Part shown: piece after piece, positions 24,417 through 32,242 of the stretch
Position numbering within the stretch: the stretch's first letter is position 1
Layout: each line of letters opens with the position of its first letter
Assembly (NCBI RefSeq): GCF_001425265.1
Contig: NZ_LMEC01000025.1
Location: forward strand, 62,305-126,304
Length of the DNA: 64,000 nucleotides
Reading direction: 5' to 3'
From: Massilia sp. Root418
GTDB taxonomy: Bacteria > Pseudomonadota > Gammaproteobacteria > Burkholderiales > Burkholderiaceae_D
Notes under the pieces: generated by a model
Told to the model about the DNA's origin: nothing
The model's database searches: none
What the model saw: the letters and a program-made list of their open reading frames with translations, nothing else
Translations under genes and position numbers: made by a program

Positions 24417-25246
24417 CCCCCGCGCTTGGTGATGACGACTTCCAGGTATTCGGCCGGCACCACCAGGGAGGCGCCGCCTGCCGTGTTGGCGCTGTCCAGC
24501 AAGGCGGTCAGATCGCGTTCCAGCGCCAGCTTGCCGGGGTCGTCCAGGGCCGCGAACGCCTTGTGCACCGGACCGTAGAAATCGCGGAACACTTGCAGCC
24601 AGTGCGCGGCGGAGGCGTAGCGGAAGTTGAACATCTTGCGCTGCACTTCGAAGCGCTCCGCCTGTTCGCCGAACAGCTGGCCCAGGTAATCCTCGGTGCC
24701 CCACAGCCCGGGCGGCTTCACGCCCGCCGGCGGCGGCACGTGCTGGCCTATAGTCTTGAACAGCTGGCCGATGAAGCCCTGCGGCGTCCAGTTGGCCATC
24801 CCGGCGCGCCCGCCGGGGCGCAGCACGCGCATCATTTCGCTGGACGACTGGACGTGGTTGGGCGTGAACATGATGCCGAAGGTGGACAGCGCCACGTCGA
24901 AGCTGCCGTCGGCAAAGGGCAAGGCTTCGGCGTCGGCCTCGCGGAACACCACCGCCAGGCCTTCGGCGGCGGCGCGCGCGCGGCCTTTTTCGAGCAGCGC
25001 CGGCACGTAGTCGGTGGAGGTGACGTGCGCGAAGCGGTGTGCGGCCGCCAGGGTAGCATTGCCGTTACCGGCCGCGATGTCGATCACCTCTTCGCCGGCG
25101 CGGATATCGGCCGCCTCCGCCAGCGATTCGCCGACAATTTGCAGGGTCACGCCGATGATGGCGAAGTCGCCGCTGGCCCAAGTGGCTTGCTGGCGTTGCT
25201 TGATCGCGGAAAAATCGGGCGCTGGCGGGCTGTCGGCTTGGCTCAT
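24413..25246 (-). CDS. SAM-dependent class I methyltransferase
   Basis: The 277-residue protein has the Rossmann methyltransferase motif I VIDIAAGNGNATLAAA, the acidic loop TSTDYVPALLEKG, FREADAEALPFADGSFDVAL and the post-motif LRPGGRAGMANW. This matches UbiE/COQ5-like small-molecule methyltransferases. The substrate is not predictable. The start ATG follows AGGAGAA. It is convergent with, and slightly overlaps, the GH39 gene, and appears monocistronic. Confidence 0.9.
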   Translation of the reverse strand: MSQADSPPAPDFSAIKQRQQATWASGDFAIIGVTLQIVGESLAEAADIRAGEEVIDIAAGNGNATLAAAHRFAHVTSTDYVPALLEKGRARAAAEGLAVVFREADAEALPFADGSFDVALSTFGIMFTPNHVQSSSEMMRVLRPGGRAGMANWTPQGFIGQLFKTIGQHVPPPAGVKPPGLWGTEDYLGQLFGEQAERFEVQRKMFNFRYASAAHWLQVFRDFYGPVHKAFAALDDPGKLALERDLTALLDSANTAGGASLVVPAEYLEVVITKRGG

Positions 25247-25310
25247 GGCGTTCTCCTGGCGAATGAGATTCAGTATAGGCGCTGCGCGCAGCGCCGCTGA
25301 ACAACTTCGC

Positions 25311-26258
25311 CTAGGCCCGCTCCAGCTCCTGCAGCGCCAGCCTGGCCATGGTGCGCGCGCCCTCGTAGGATTTCACGGCGGCGATGAACCTGCCGTTGTG
25401 GCAGAAGCCAGCGTCCGGCACGCCGGTGACGGCGGCCAGTTCCGCGTCGCGCAGTCCGGCCCAGGACGCCGGCAGATCGGCCCGCGCCTTGAAGCTTTCG
25501 GCGCTGACCGGCACCGTGTGCAGCACGTAGCGCTGTTCGGCAACGCTGTGGCTGATGACGAACAGCACCTTGGGCATTTCCTTGCGCACCACCTGGGTCC
25601 AGGGCAGCGCGCTGTTTTTCAGGAACAGCACCTTGCCGTCTTCCAGCACCTCGCCCTGCCGCACTTGCGCCACCGCCAGCATGGCGCCGACCCGGTACCG
25701 TACCGCGTTGATCAGGATATCCGTCAGCAGCGCCATCGCGCGCTGGAACTGTTCCAGGCGGTAGGCATCGGCCGGCGCGCCGTAGCCCAGCCTTTGCTCG
25801 TCAAGCCAGTTGGGGTTGAAGCCGGACACCACCGCCGACAAGCCGTAGCCGCCGGGCGCGCTTTTCGCCGCGCCCACGTCCGACAGGTCCAGGTATTGCA
25901 CGATGTCGGCGTCGATGCCGTAGGCGATCTCGCGCGCCTCGCCATCGGCCAGCTGCTGCCCGGTGTGCGCGGCGGCCAGCGCAGCGACGCAGCGGGCGCC
26001 GTATTCGCGCCACACCAGCCCTGCGCTGGCGTAGGGCACGCCGCTCGCGCGGGCGCCGCTGAAGCCTTTCTGGTGGTGGTCGAAGCGGCCCGCCGCCGGG
26101 TCCCAGATGCCGCCCACGTCGATGGCGAAATCCGCCGCCTCGATGGTTGCGGCATCGCGCGTGCGGACGATTTCGCTGCCGGGGAATAAAACATTCAGGA
26201 CGGCGACCGCCCAGGCGTCGTCCGCATGGAATTTGCCGCTGTGGGTCACGATAACCAT
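25311..26258 (-). CDS. MYG1 family protein (DHH-like phosphoesterase/nuclease fold)
   Basis: The 315-residue protein begins VTHSGKFHADDAWAVAVL and contains FAIDVGGIWDPAAGRFDHHQKGF and VWREYG, the signature of the MYG1 (UPF0160) family. Eukaryotic MYG1 is a 3'-5' RNA exonuclease acting in nucleus and mitochondria; the bacterial members are less studied. The conserved HxDD and DHHQ residues for metal binding are intact. It is monocistronic. A direct repeat (CTGTCAGAC twice, 26280-26299) lies just upstream of its start. Confidence 0.92.
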   Translation of the reverse strand: MVIVTHSGKFHADDAWAVAVLNVLFPGSEIVRTRDAATIEAADFAIDVGGIWDPAAGRFDHHQKGFSGARASGVPYASAGLVWREYGARCVAALAAAHTGQQLADGEAREIAYGIDADIVQYLDLSDVGAAKSAPGGYGLSAVVSGFNPNWLDEQRLGYGAPADAYRLEQFQRAMALLTDILINAVRYRVGAMLAVAQVRQGEVLEDGKVLFLKNSALPWTQVVRKEMPKVLFVISHSVAEQRYVLHTVPVSAESFKARADLPASWAGLRDAELAAVTGVPDAGFCHNGRFIAAVKSYEGARTMARLALQELERA

Positions 26259-26279
26259 ATCAGTTCAACTTTCTCACAT

Positions 26280-26299
26280 CTGTCAGACAACTGTCAGAC
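26280..26299. repeat. CTGTCAGAC direct repeat between MYG1 and DUF1840
   Basis: Two identical 9-mers CTGTCAGAC (26280-26288 and 26291-26299) are separated by AA, an 11-base period. They lie 22 bases upstream of the MYG1 start and about 155 bases upstream of the DUF1840 gene. The rest of the 194-base gap holds two CGAACGG copies (26352-26358 and 26379-26385) and no other recognised element. Confidence 0.4.
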
Positions 26300-26452
26300 C
26301 GCATCATACCCGTCATTGCGGCACCGGGCGGTGTCTTAAAGGCTGCTTAAACGAACGGATTTCATTTGGGAATTCGAGCGAACGGGACTAATGTCTCCTC
26401 ATCGGGCGGCCCACACCCAGGCGGCCGCCGGAACCTGACTTAGGACGTGCAT

Positions 26453-26794
26453 ATGTTAATTTCCTTCAAATCCAAATCCTCGCCCGAGGTACTGATGTAC
26501 CAGGAGCATGCCGAGCGCATCCTGCGCCTGCTGCACAAAAGCCCCCAGCGCGGCGTGATCACGGCGGCCGAAGCGACCGCCGCCCTGTCCCTGCTGGAGC
26601 AGGAAGTGAGCTACACGAAGCTGCACCCGAAAGAGGACGTCGAGCACGACGTCCACACGCCTGAGCAGGAAGAAGGCGAGAGTACCGAGCATGCCCTGCA
26701 GCAGCGGGTGAGCTTCTCGGCGCGCGCCTATCCGCTGCTGGAAATGCTGCGCTCGGCCAGCAGGGAGAACGAGTACATCATGTGGGGCGTCTGA
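26453..26794 (+). CDS. DUF1840 family protein
   Basis: The 113-residue protein begins MLISFKSKSSPEVLMYQEHA, continues RILRLLHKSPQRGVITAAEA, and ends with SARAYPLLEMLRSASRENEYIMWGV. This is the conserved DUF1840 pattern of Betaproteobacteria. The function is unknown. The middle holds an acidic/glutamine-rich linker. I chose the ATG at 26453 because TTAGGA is seven bases upstream and this gives the usual family N-terminus; a GTG at 26447 is in frame. Confidence 0.9.
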   Translation: MLISFKSKSSPEVLMYQEHAERILRLLHKSPQRGVITAAEATAALSLLEQEVSYTKLHPKEDVEHDVHTPEQEEGESTEHALQQRVSFSARAYPLLEMLRSASRENEYIMWGV

Positions 26795-26917
26795 CCCACG
26801 CACGCGTCCGCACGCCGGGCGCCGCCTGATTCGGGCCGGGACTATACTGGTTTTTCATCGCCAGTTCCCGGCGGTTGCGGGGCTGGCCACTCTACAACGC
26901 ACTGATAGGGAGGCGAT

Positions 26918-27436
26918 ATGCACACCACGTGGATACTTTCGGCCAACGCCGGCCGTGCGCGGTTCTTTACCGAGTCCAGCCCCAACGGGCCGCTGGTGGA
27001 AGTCGAGGACATGCTTAATTCAGCAATGCGTCAGCGCATGCTGGACACGATCTCCGACAAGATCGACCCCAAGGCTGCCACCAGTAGCGGCCATGGCATC
27101 GGCGGAACGCAGGGCCCGGGCCAGGCCCACAACGCCAGGGCGGGCGCGCCGAACAAGGACTACCAGCCGGCGCAGACACCGGACCAGCACCAGGCCGAAC
27201 AGTTTGCGCGGGACATCTCGCGCTACCTTGTGACGGCGCACCAGCAAGGACGGTTCCAGCAACTGTTCATTGCCGCCTCGCCGGAATTCCTCGGCACCTT
27301 GCGCGGCTGCCTGGCCCCGCAGATCGCCGCGCTGGCCAAGCAGGAACTCAACAAGGACTACACCCAGCTCGACGCGCAGCAACTGCAGGAGCGCCTGCAT
27401 GGGCAGGTGCGCGCGCAGCACGCTCATCCTCGATAG
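26918..27436 (+). CDS. Host-attachment family protein
   Basis: The 172-residue protein matches the Host_attach family (PF10116): WILSANAGRARFF at the start, a middle GHGIGGTQGPGQAHN segment, and FARDISRYLVTAHQQGRFQQLFIAASPEFLGTLR toward the end. The Agrobacterium relative was linked to attachment to plant cells, but the fold resembles the eRF1/baeRF family, so a ribosome-related role has also been suggested. The start has AGGGAGG eight bases upstream. The spacer to isocitrate lyase (27437-27680) carries three palindromes listed separately. Confidence 0.88.
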   Translation: MHTTWILSANAGRARFFTESSPNGPLVEVEDMLNSAMRQRMLDTISDKIDPKAATSSGHGIGGTQGPGQAHNARAGAPNKDYQPAQTPDQHQAEQFARDISRYLVTAHQQGRFQQLFIAASPEFLGTLRGCLAPQIAALAKQELNKDYTQLDAQQLQERLHGQVRAQHAHPR

Positions 27437-27445
27437 CGAAAAAGC

Positions 27446-27462
27446 GTTTCACAGCGTGAAAC
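27446..27462. promoter_or_regulatory. GTTTCAC-N3-GTGAAAC palindrome upstream of isocitrate lyase
   Basis: This is a perfect inverted repeat with 7-base arms (27446-27452 and 27456-27462) and AGC between. It lies right after the host-attachment gene stop and about 220 bases before isocitrate lyase, so it may be an operator. A terminator is unlikely because no T tract follows. Confidence 0.45.
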
Positions 27463-27512
27463 AGGCGCAAAAAAACCAGCACGGAATTCATCTCATTTTT
27501 TGAAAGTTTGTT

Positions 27513-27530
27513 TCGTATCCCGAAATACGA
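27513..27530. promoter_or_regulatory. TCGTAT-N6-ATACGA inverted repeat upstream of isocitrate lyase
   Basis: The arms TCGTAT (27513-27518) and ATACGA (27525-27530) flank CCCGAA. The repeat is embedded in AT-rich DNA about 150 bases upstream of the isocitrate lyase start. It may be a binding site of a glyoxylate or fatty-acid regulator; no consensus could be matched. Confidence 0.4.
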
Positions 27531-27572
27531 TATTCAACGCTTTGAATTCAAAGAGAAAAATTCTAGTTATAT

Positions 27573-27586
27573 GTCTTATATAAGAC
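27573..27586. promoter_or_regulatory. Perfect 14-base palindrome GTCTTATATAAGAC upstream of isocitrate lyase
   Basis: The palindrome GTCTTATATAAGAC has no spacer and spans 27573-27586, 95 bases before the ATG. It could be an operator overlapping the promoter. A possible -10 (TACTAT at about 27612-27617) lies 25 bases downstream. Confidence 0.45.
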
Positions 27587-27680
27587 TCTGGTGCGCCGCA
27601 ATAAAAAGGCCTACTATTAATGCATGCGGTTTCACTTTCTTGCATCACCTTCTTGCATTACTACTTAGGAGATTCACACC

Positions 27681-29261
27681 ATGTCCCAGTACCAAGACGA
27701 CATCAACGCCATCGGCGCCCTGAAAGAACAGCAAGGCAGCGCCTGGAACGCGATCAACCCGGAATCGGCCGCCCGCATGCGCGCCCAGAACAAGTTCAAG
27801 ACCGGCCTGGACATCGCCAAGTACACCGCCAAGATCATGCGTGCGGACATGGCCGCCTATGACGCCGACCCGTCGAAGTACACGCAGTCGCTGGGCTGCT
27901 GGCACGGTTTCATCGGCCAGCAAAAGATGATCTCCATCAAGAAGCACTTCAACAGCACCGACCGCCGCTACCTCTACCTGTCCGGCTGGATGGTGGCCGC
28001 GCTGCGCTCCGAGTTCGGCCCGCTGCCGGACCAGTCGATGCATGAAAAGACCGCTGTCTCGGCACTGATCAAGGAGCTGTACACCTTCCTGCGCCAGGCC
28101 GACGCGCGTGAACTGGGCGGCCTGTTCCGCCAACTGGACGCCGCCGAAGGTTCGGCCAAGGCCGCCATCCAGGCGCAGATCGACAACCACGTGACCCACG
28201 TGGTGCCTATCATCGCCGACATCGATGCCGGCTTCGGCAACGCCGAAGCGACCTACCTGCTGGCCAAGCAGTTCATCGAAGCGGGCGCCTGCTGCATCCA
28301 GATCGAGAACCAGGTGTCGGACGAGAAGCAGTGCGGCCACCAGGACGGCAAGGTCACCGTGCCGCACGAGGACTTCCTGGCCAAGATCCGCGCCATCCGC
28401 TACGCCTTCCTGGAACTGGGCGTGGACGACGGCATCATCGTGGCCCGCACCGACTCGCTGGGCGCCGGCCTGACCAAGCAGATCGCCGTAACGGCCAAGC
28501 CGGGCGACCTGGGCGACCAGTACAACTCCTTCCTCGACTGCGAAGAAGTGTCGGCCGACGCGCTGGGCAACGGCGACGTGATCATCAAGCGCGACGGCAA
28601 GCTGCTGCGTCCGAAGCGCCTGCCAAGCAACCTGTTCCAGTTCCGCGCCGGCACCGGCGAAGAGCGCTGCGTGCTCGATTGCGTGACCGCGCTGCAGAAC
28701 GGCGCCGACCTGCTGTGGATCGAAACCGAAAAACCGCATATCGCCCAGATCGGCGGCATGGTCAGCGAAATCCGCAAGGTCATCCCGAACGCCAAGCTGG
28801 TGTACAACAACAGCCCGTCGTTCAACTGGACCCTGAACTTCCGCCAGCAGGTGTACGACGCGATGAAGGAAGCGGGCAAGGACGTGTCGGCCTACGAGCG
28901 CAGCAAGCTGATGAGCGTGGAATACGACCAGACCGAACTGGCCATCGCCGCCGACGAGAAGATCCGCACCTTCCAGGCCGACGCGGCCCGCGAAGCCGGC
29001 ATCTTCCACCACCTGATCACGCTGCCGACCTACCACACCGCCGCGCTGTCGACCGACAACCTGGCCAAGGAATACTTCGGCGAGCAAGGCATGCTGGGCT
29101 ACGTGGCCGGCGTGCAGCGCAAGGAAATCCGCCAGGGCATCGCCTGCGTCAAGCACCAGAACATGTCCGGTTCGGACATCGGCGACGACCACAAGGAATA
29201 CTTCAGCGGCGAAGCGGCGCTGAAGGCCGCCGGCAAAGACAACACCATGAACCAGTTCTAA
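27681..29261 (+). CDS. aceA: Isocitrate lyase, long form
   Basis: The 526-residue enzyme splits isocitrate into succinate and glyoxylate, the first step of the glyoxylate shunt used on acetate or fatty acids. The catalytic loop is seen as KQCGH (in EKQCGHQDGKVTVPHEDF); the classical short form has KKCGH, and the longer Pseudomonas-type subfamily has this variant. Other family text is PIIADIDAGFGNAEATY, IIVARTDSLGAGL and VYNNSPSFNWTLNF. The start has TTAGGAG ten bases upstream. No malate synthase gene is adjacent. Three palindromes upstream suggest tight regulation, and a strong hairpin follows the gene. Confidence 0.95.
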   Translation: MSQYQDDINAIGALKEQQGSAWNAINPESAARMRAQNKFKTGLDIAKYTAKIMRADMAAYDADPSKYTQSLGCWHGFIGQQKMISIKKHFNSTDRRYLYLSGWMVAALRSEFGPLPDQSMHEKTAVSALIKELYTFLRQADARELGGLFRQLDAAEGSAKAAIQAQIDNHVTHVVPIIADIDAGFGNAEATYLLAKQFIEAGACCIQIENQVSDEKQCGHQDGKVTVPHEDFLAKIRAIRYAFLELGVDDGIIVARTDSLGAGLTKQIAVTAKPGDLGDQYNSFLDCEEVSADALGNGDVIIKRDGKLLRPKRLPSNLFQFRAGTGEERCVLDCVTALQNGADLLWIETEKPHIAQIGGMVSEIRKVIPNAKLVYNNSPSFNWTLNFRQQVYDAMKEAGKDVSAYERSKLMSVEYDQTELAIAADEKIRTFQADAAREAGIFHHLITLPTYHTAALSTDNLAKEYFGEQGMLGYVAGVQRKEIRQGIACVKHQNMSGSDIGDDHKEYFSGEAALKAAGKDNTMNQF

Positions 29262-29317
29262 GCAGCACGCAGTCTTAGCTTTATAGTTTTACCCTCGCCC
29301 ACAAGGCAACCGGTCGC

Positions 29318-29349
29318 AAGCCCCCGCGCTGTATCCAGCGCGGGGGCTT
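29318..29349. terminator. Strong hairpin between isocitrate lyase and the GlxA regulator
   Basis: A perfect 13-base stem, AAGCCCCCGCGCT (29318-29330) with AGCGCGGGGGCTT (29337-29349), and a 6-base loop GTATCC. The T runs are weak in both directions (TTGTTC on the plus strand). It sits two bases before the stop of the convergent GlxA-like gene, so it probably ends both transcripts. Confidence 0.8.
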
Positions 29350-29351
29350 GT

Positions 29352-30320
29352 TCATTTCGGCCTGAACTGTTTGCGGTAGGCGGCCGGCGAGAGCGAGAAC
29401 GCGGCCGTGAACTGCTGGCGCAGCGAGACGGTGGAGCCGAAGCCGGCCAGTTCGGCCACGCGGTCGATGGCCTGGTCGCTGGTCTCCAGTAGGCGCTGGG
29501 CGGCGGCCAGGCGGTGGTTGAGCAGCCATTGCGCCACGGTGGCGCCGGTGCGGGCCTTGAAGCGGCGCGTGAAGTTCCTGCGGCTCATGGCGGCGCGCGC
29601 GGCCAGCTTGTCCAGGCACAGCGGCTGGTCCAGGTGGGCCTGGGCCCAGGCCAGCACGCTGTCGAGCGGGTCGCCGCTGCCGGCCTTGGGCAGGGGCTGT
29701 TCGATGTACTGCGCCTGGCCGCCGTCGCGGTGCGGCGCTACCACCATGCGGCGCGCCACGCGGTTGGCCACGTCGGCGCCGTGGTCGCAGCGCAGCAGGT
29801 GCAAACAGCAGTCGATGGCGGCGGCGGTGCCGGCCGAGGTAAGGATGTCGCCGTCATCCACGTACAGCACTTTCTGGTCCAGTTTCACCTTGGGGTATTT
29901 ACGGGCGAAGTCCTCGGCCCACACCCAGTGTGTAGACGCTGCGCGCCCGTCCAGCAGTCCGGCCTCGGCCAGCACGAAGGCGCCCAGGCACAGGCCCACC
30001 ACCCTGGCCCCGCGTTCGTGCGCGGCGCGCAGGGCCTGCAGCAGGGCTTCGGAAGGCCGTTCGTCCGGGTGTCCCCAGGCAGGCACGATGACGGTGTCGG
30101 CGCGCTCCAGCGCGGACAGGCCATGCGGCACGTCGATGCTGAAGCCGGACATGGTGGCGGTGAGGCCGGGCCGCTCGCCGCACACCAGCAGCTCGTAGCG
30201 CGGCCCGCCCAGGCGCGCCATGTCGTCGCCGAACACCATGCAGGGCACGGACAGGTGGAAGGGGCTGATGCCTTCGAAGGCGATGACGGCGACAGTGTGG
30301 CCAGAGGTGGATTCGGACAT
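29352..30320 (-). CDS. GlxA-family AraC-type regulator with DJ-1/PfpI-like sensor domain
   Basis: The 322-residue protein has an N-terminal class I glutamine-amidotransferase-like domain (VAVIAFEGISPFHLSVP, TVIVPAWGHPDE, VVGLCLGAFVLAEAGLLDGRAAS). A C-terminal AraC/XylS double helix-turn-helix (DKLAARAAMSRRNFTRRFKARTG, RLLETSDQAIDRVAELAGFGS) follows. The family, exemplified by GlxA and FtrA, usually acts as an activator of catabolic genes. It is divergent from an isochorismatase-fold hydrolase, its most likely target. AGGA lies eight bases before the ATG. The cysteine of the nucleophile elbow (GLCLGA) is retained. Confidence 0.92.
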   Translation of the reverse strand: MSESTSGHTVAVIAFEGISPFHLSVPCMVFGDDMARLGGPRYELLVCGERPGLTATMSGFSIDVPHGLSALERADTVIVPAWGHPDERPSEALLQALRAAHERGARVVGLCLGAFVLAEAGLLDGRAASTHWVWAEDFARKYPKVKLDQKVLYVDDGDILTSAGTAAAIDCCLHLLRCDHGADVANRVARRMVVAPHRDGGQAQYIEQPLPKAGSGDPLDSVLAWAQAHLDQPLCLDKLAARAAMSRRNFTRRFKARTGATVAQWLLNHRLAAAQRLLETSDQAIDRVAELAGFGSTVSLRQQFTAAFSLSPAAYRKQFRPK

Positions 30321-30340
30321 GGCCCGATCCTATCACATGT

Positions 30341-30354
30341 TGTCCTGCGGGACA
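30341..30354. promoter_or_regulatory. TGTCC-N4-GGACA inverted repeat between GlxA-like regulator and isochorismatase
   Basis: The arms TGTCC (30341-30345) and GGACA (30350-30354) flank TGCG. The site lies in the 95-base divergent promoter region, 21 bases upstream of the regulator start and 62 bases upstream of the hydrolase start. It is a candidate binding site for the regulator. Confidence 0.4.
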
Positions 30355-30415
30355 CTTTCGGGGCGGACGGCGCGGCGCGATACTGATCCCACCGCACAAC
30401 CAACCAGGAGATCAC

Positions 30416-31036
30416 ATGAACCACCCCACCATCCGCACCATGGCCGGCGCCAGCGCCCCGCAAGCGATCGCCGCGAACAGCACCGCCCTGCTGGTAATCG
30501 ATTTTCAGAACGAGTATTTCAGCGGCAGGATGCCGATCCCGGACGGCATGGCCGCCCTGCGCAACACGCAGCGCCTGGTGGCGCACGCGGACCGCGCCGG
30601 CATGCCGGTGTTCCACATCCAGCACGTGACGCCGGCCGGCAGCCCTATCTTTGCGGAGGATGGCGACACGGTGCCCTTCCACAGCGGGCTGCAGCCGGCG
30701 CCGCACCATGCGGTGGTGAAGAAGTCGCAGGTGAGCGCCTTCCAGGGCACGGACCTGGACCAGCGCCTGAAGGCGGCCGGCATCAAGACGCTGATCGTGT
30801 CGGGCCTGATGACCCATATGTGCGTGACCGGCGCCGCGCGCGACGCGGTGCCGCTGGGCTACGCCGTCATCGTGCCGCACGACGCCTGCGCCACGCGCGA
30901 CCTGGACGGGCCTACCGGCCTGGTGCCGCACGCGGAGCTGCACCGCGCCGCGCTGGCGGCCATCGCGGACGCCTTCGGCGACGTGCTGAGCACCTCGCAG
31001 GTGCTGGAGCTGAAACTGGAGCGGGAAGCGGCGTAA
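30416..31036 (+). CDS. Isochorismatase-family cysteine hydrolase
   Basis: The 206-residue protein has the cysteine-hydrolase triad of the isochorismatase fold: Asp in ALLVIDFQNEY, Lys in HAVVKKSQVSAFQGT, and Cys in LMTHMCVTGAARDA. Family members hydrolyse nicotinamide, ureidoacrylate, isochorismate or similar amides; the substrate is not predictable. The ATG follows CAGGAGA. It is divergent from the GlxA-like regulator and convergent with DUF2058 (16 bases). Confidence 0.9.
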   Translation: MNHPTIRTMAGASAPQAIAANSTALLVIDFQNEYFSGRMPIPDGMAALRNTQRLVAHADRAGMPVFHIQHVTPAGSPIFAEDGDTVPFHSGLQPAPHHAVVKKSQVSAFQGTDLDQRLKAAGIKTLIVSGLMTHMCVTGAARDAVPLGYAVIVPHDACATRDLDGPTGLVPHAELHRAALAAIADAFGDVLSTSQVLELKLEREAA

Positions 31037-31052
31037 AACCCCCGCCAAGGGC

Positions 31053-31589
31053 TTACCACATCAGGTCGTCGGGGATCTTGAAGGCTGCGTACGGATCGTC
31101 CTCCTCGACCTCGGTGCTGGTCTGCTTCACGCGCACCACGATGGATTCATCGCGCTCGGCGATCTTGTCGGCAATCACGCGCGGCACCAGTTCCACGGCG
31201 CCGTTCAGGCACACGATTACCAGGCGGCCGGCGATCAGGTGGCCCTGCACTTCCGGCGACACGTAGATGCGTTCGATCTTGGTGCCGTGCGTGAAGTTGT
31301 AGGCCACGTCGCCCTTGCCCTTGTTCTGGCGGTTCTGCTGCACCATCTGCGCGATCTGCGCCTGGATCGCCTTCTGGGCGGCGGCAGCGTCGCGCTGGGC
31401 GTTCAGCTCGCGCGCGCGCTCGGCCTGCTTGCGCTGCATTTCCTGCGCCGCCAGGCGCGCCTCATCCACGGTCTCGGTGCCGCTGCGGCGCTCTTCCTTT
31501 TTCTGCTTGCTCTTGTCCTGCTGGACTACCTTGACCTTCTTTTTATCGACCAGGCCAGCTTTGAGCAGTTGATCTGCCAACGAAACCAT
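31053..31589 (-). CDS. DUF2058 family protein (YaiL-like)
   Basis: The 178-residue protein matches DUF2058: MVSLADQLLKAGLVDKKKV, a long charged coiled-coil-like region with many Lys/Arg/Gln, then YNFTHGTKIERIYVS, RLVIVCLNGAVELVPRVIADKIAERD and PDDLMW at the end. In E. coli the homologue YaiL binds nucleoprotein and ribosomal fractions. It is a small cytosolic, likely RNA-associated, protein. The ATG at 31589 has CGGAG eight bases upstream; the ATG at 31595 is too close to it. Confidence 0.9.
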   Translation of the reverse strand: MVSLADQLLKAGLVDKKKVKVVQQDKSKQKKEERRSGTETVDEARLAAQEMQRKQAERARELNAQRDAAAAQKAIQAQIAQMVQQNRQNKGKGDVAYNFTHGTKIERIYVSPEVQGHLIAGRLVIVCLNGAVELVPRVIADKIAERDESIVVRVKQTSTEVEEDDPYAAFKIPDDLMW

Positions 31590-31740
31590 ATCCATTACTC
31601 CGTACGAAAGACGCTAGCATAACAAACCTTGGCGCCGTCCTTGACTTCCAGTTTGCCAGCACTAGGCTTAACTGATCGGTTATCTGCGGCACGACCATCC
31701 GCGACTGCTGTCGGACTGCCGATTTATCAGGAGGCATGTC

Positions 31741-32184
31741 ATGGATATACAGGAAAACAAGAAGCTGGTGATGGACGGCTATCGACTGTTCCAGACCGGG
31801 GATATCCGCAACCTGCTGGACCGCTACCACGACGACGCGGAGTGGGTCGGGCCCGATTCAGAGTTTGTTCCGTTCGCCGGCCGCTACCACGGCAAGGCGG
31901 AGATTGCGCAGTTCTTCGAGAAGCTGGACCGGGCGGTGATGCCGGTGCGCTTTGAGCCCAAGCAGTTTATCGCCGAGGGCGACACGGTGGTGGTGACGGG
32001 CGACGCCACCTGGATGGCCAGGCAGACCGGCCTCACCTACGACAGCCCCTGGGTCCACGTGTTTACCCTGCGCGACGGCAAGGTAGAACGCTTCCAATCG
32101 TATTACGACACGGCCGCCACCGAGCGCGCGCTGCATGTCGACCAACCCGGCCAGGCGGCCGCAGCAGCCCAGCTGCATCATTAA
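31741..32184 (+). CDS. NTF2-like/SnoaL-like protein
   Basis: The 147-residue protein has the NTF2-like cone fold: LVMDGYRLFQTGDIRNLLDRYHDDAEWVGP near the start, GRYHGKAEIAQFFEKL, FIAEGDTVVVTGDATWMARQTG and VHVFTLRDGKVERFQSYYDTA. These proteins often act as SnoaL-type isomerases, dehydratases or ligand-binding proteins. No partner gene is apparent. The start has AGGAGG seven bases upstream. Confidence 0.9.
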   Translation: MDIQENKKLVMDGYRLFQTGDIRNLLDRYHDDAEWVGPDSEFVPFAGRYHGKAEIAQFFEKLDRAVMPVRFEPKQFIAEGDTVVVTGDATWMARQTGLTYDSPWVHVFTLRDGKVERFQSYYDTAATERALHVDQPGQAAAAAQLHH

Positions 32185-32203
32185 GTCATTGCTTCTCCCA
32201 AGG

Positions 32204-32223
32204 ATTGGTATTACATTGGTATT
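32204..32223. repeat. ATTGGTATT direct repeat upstream of the erythromycin esterase-like gene
   Basis: Two identical 9-mers ATTGGTATT (32204-32212 and 32215-32223) separated by AC, 11-base period. It lies in a short AT-rich spacer 20 to 40 bases upstream of the next start codon. Confidence 0.35.
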
Positions 32224-32242
32224 TTTTAATCCCGGGGGAAGC

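Noticed and set aside
27508-27723. 71-codon open frame between the host-attachment and isocitrate lyase genes
   Set aside because: It overlaps the aceA start and the palindromic regulatory region, and the text is not protein-like.
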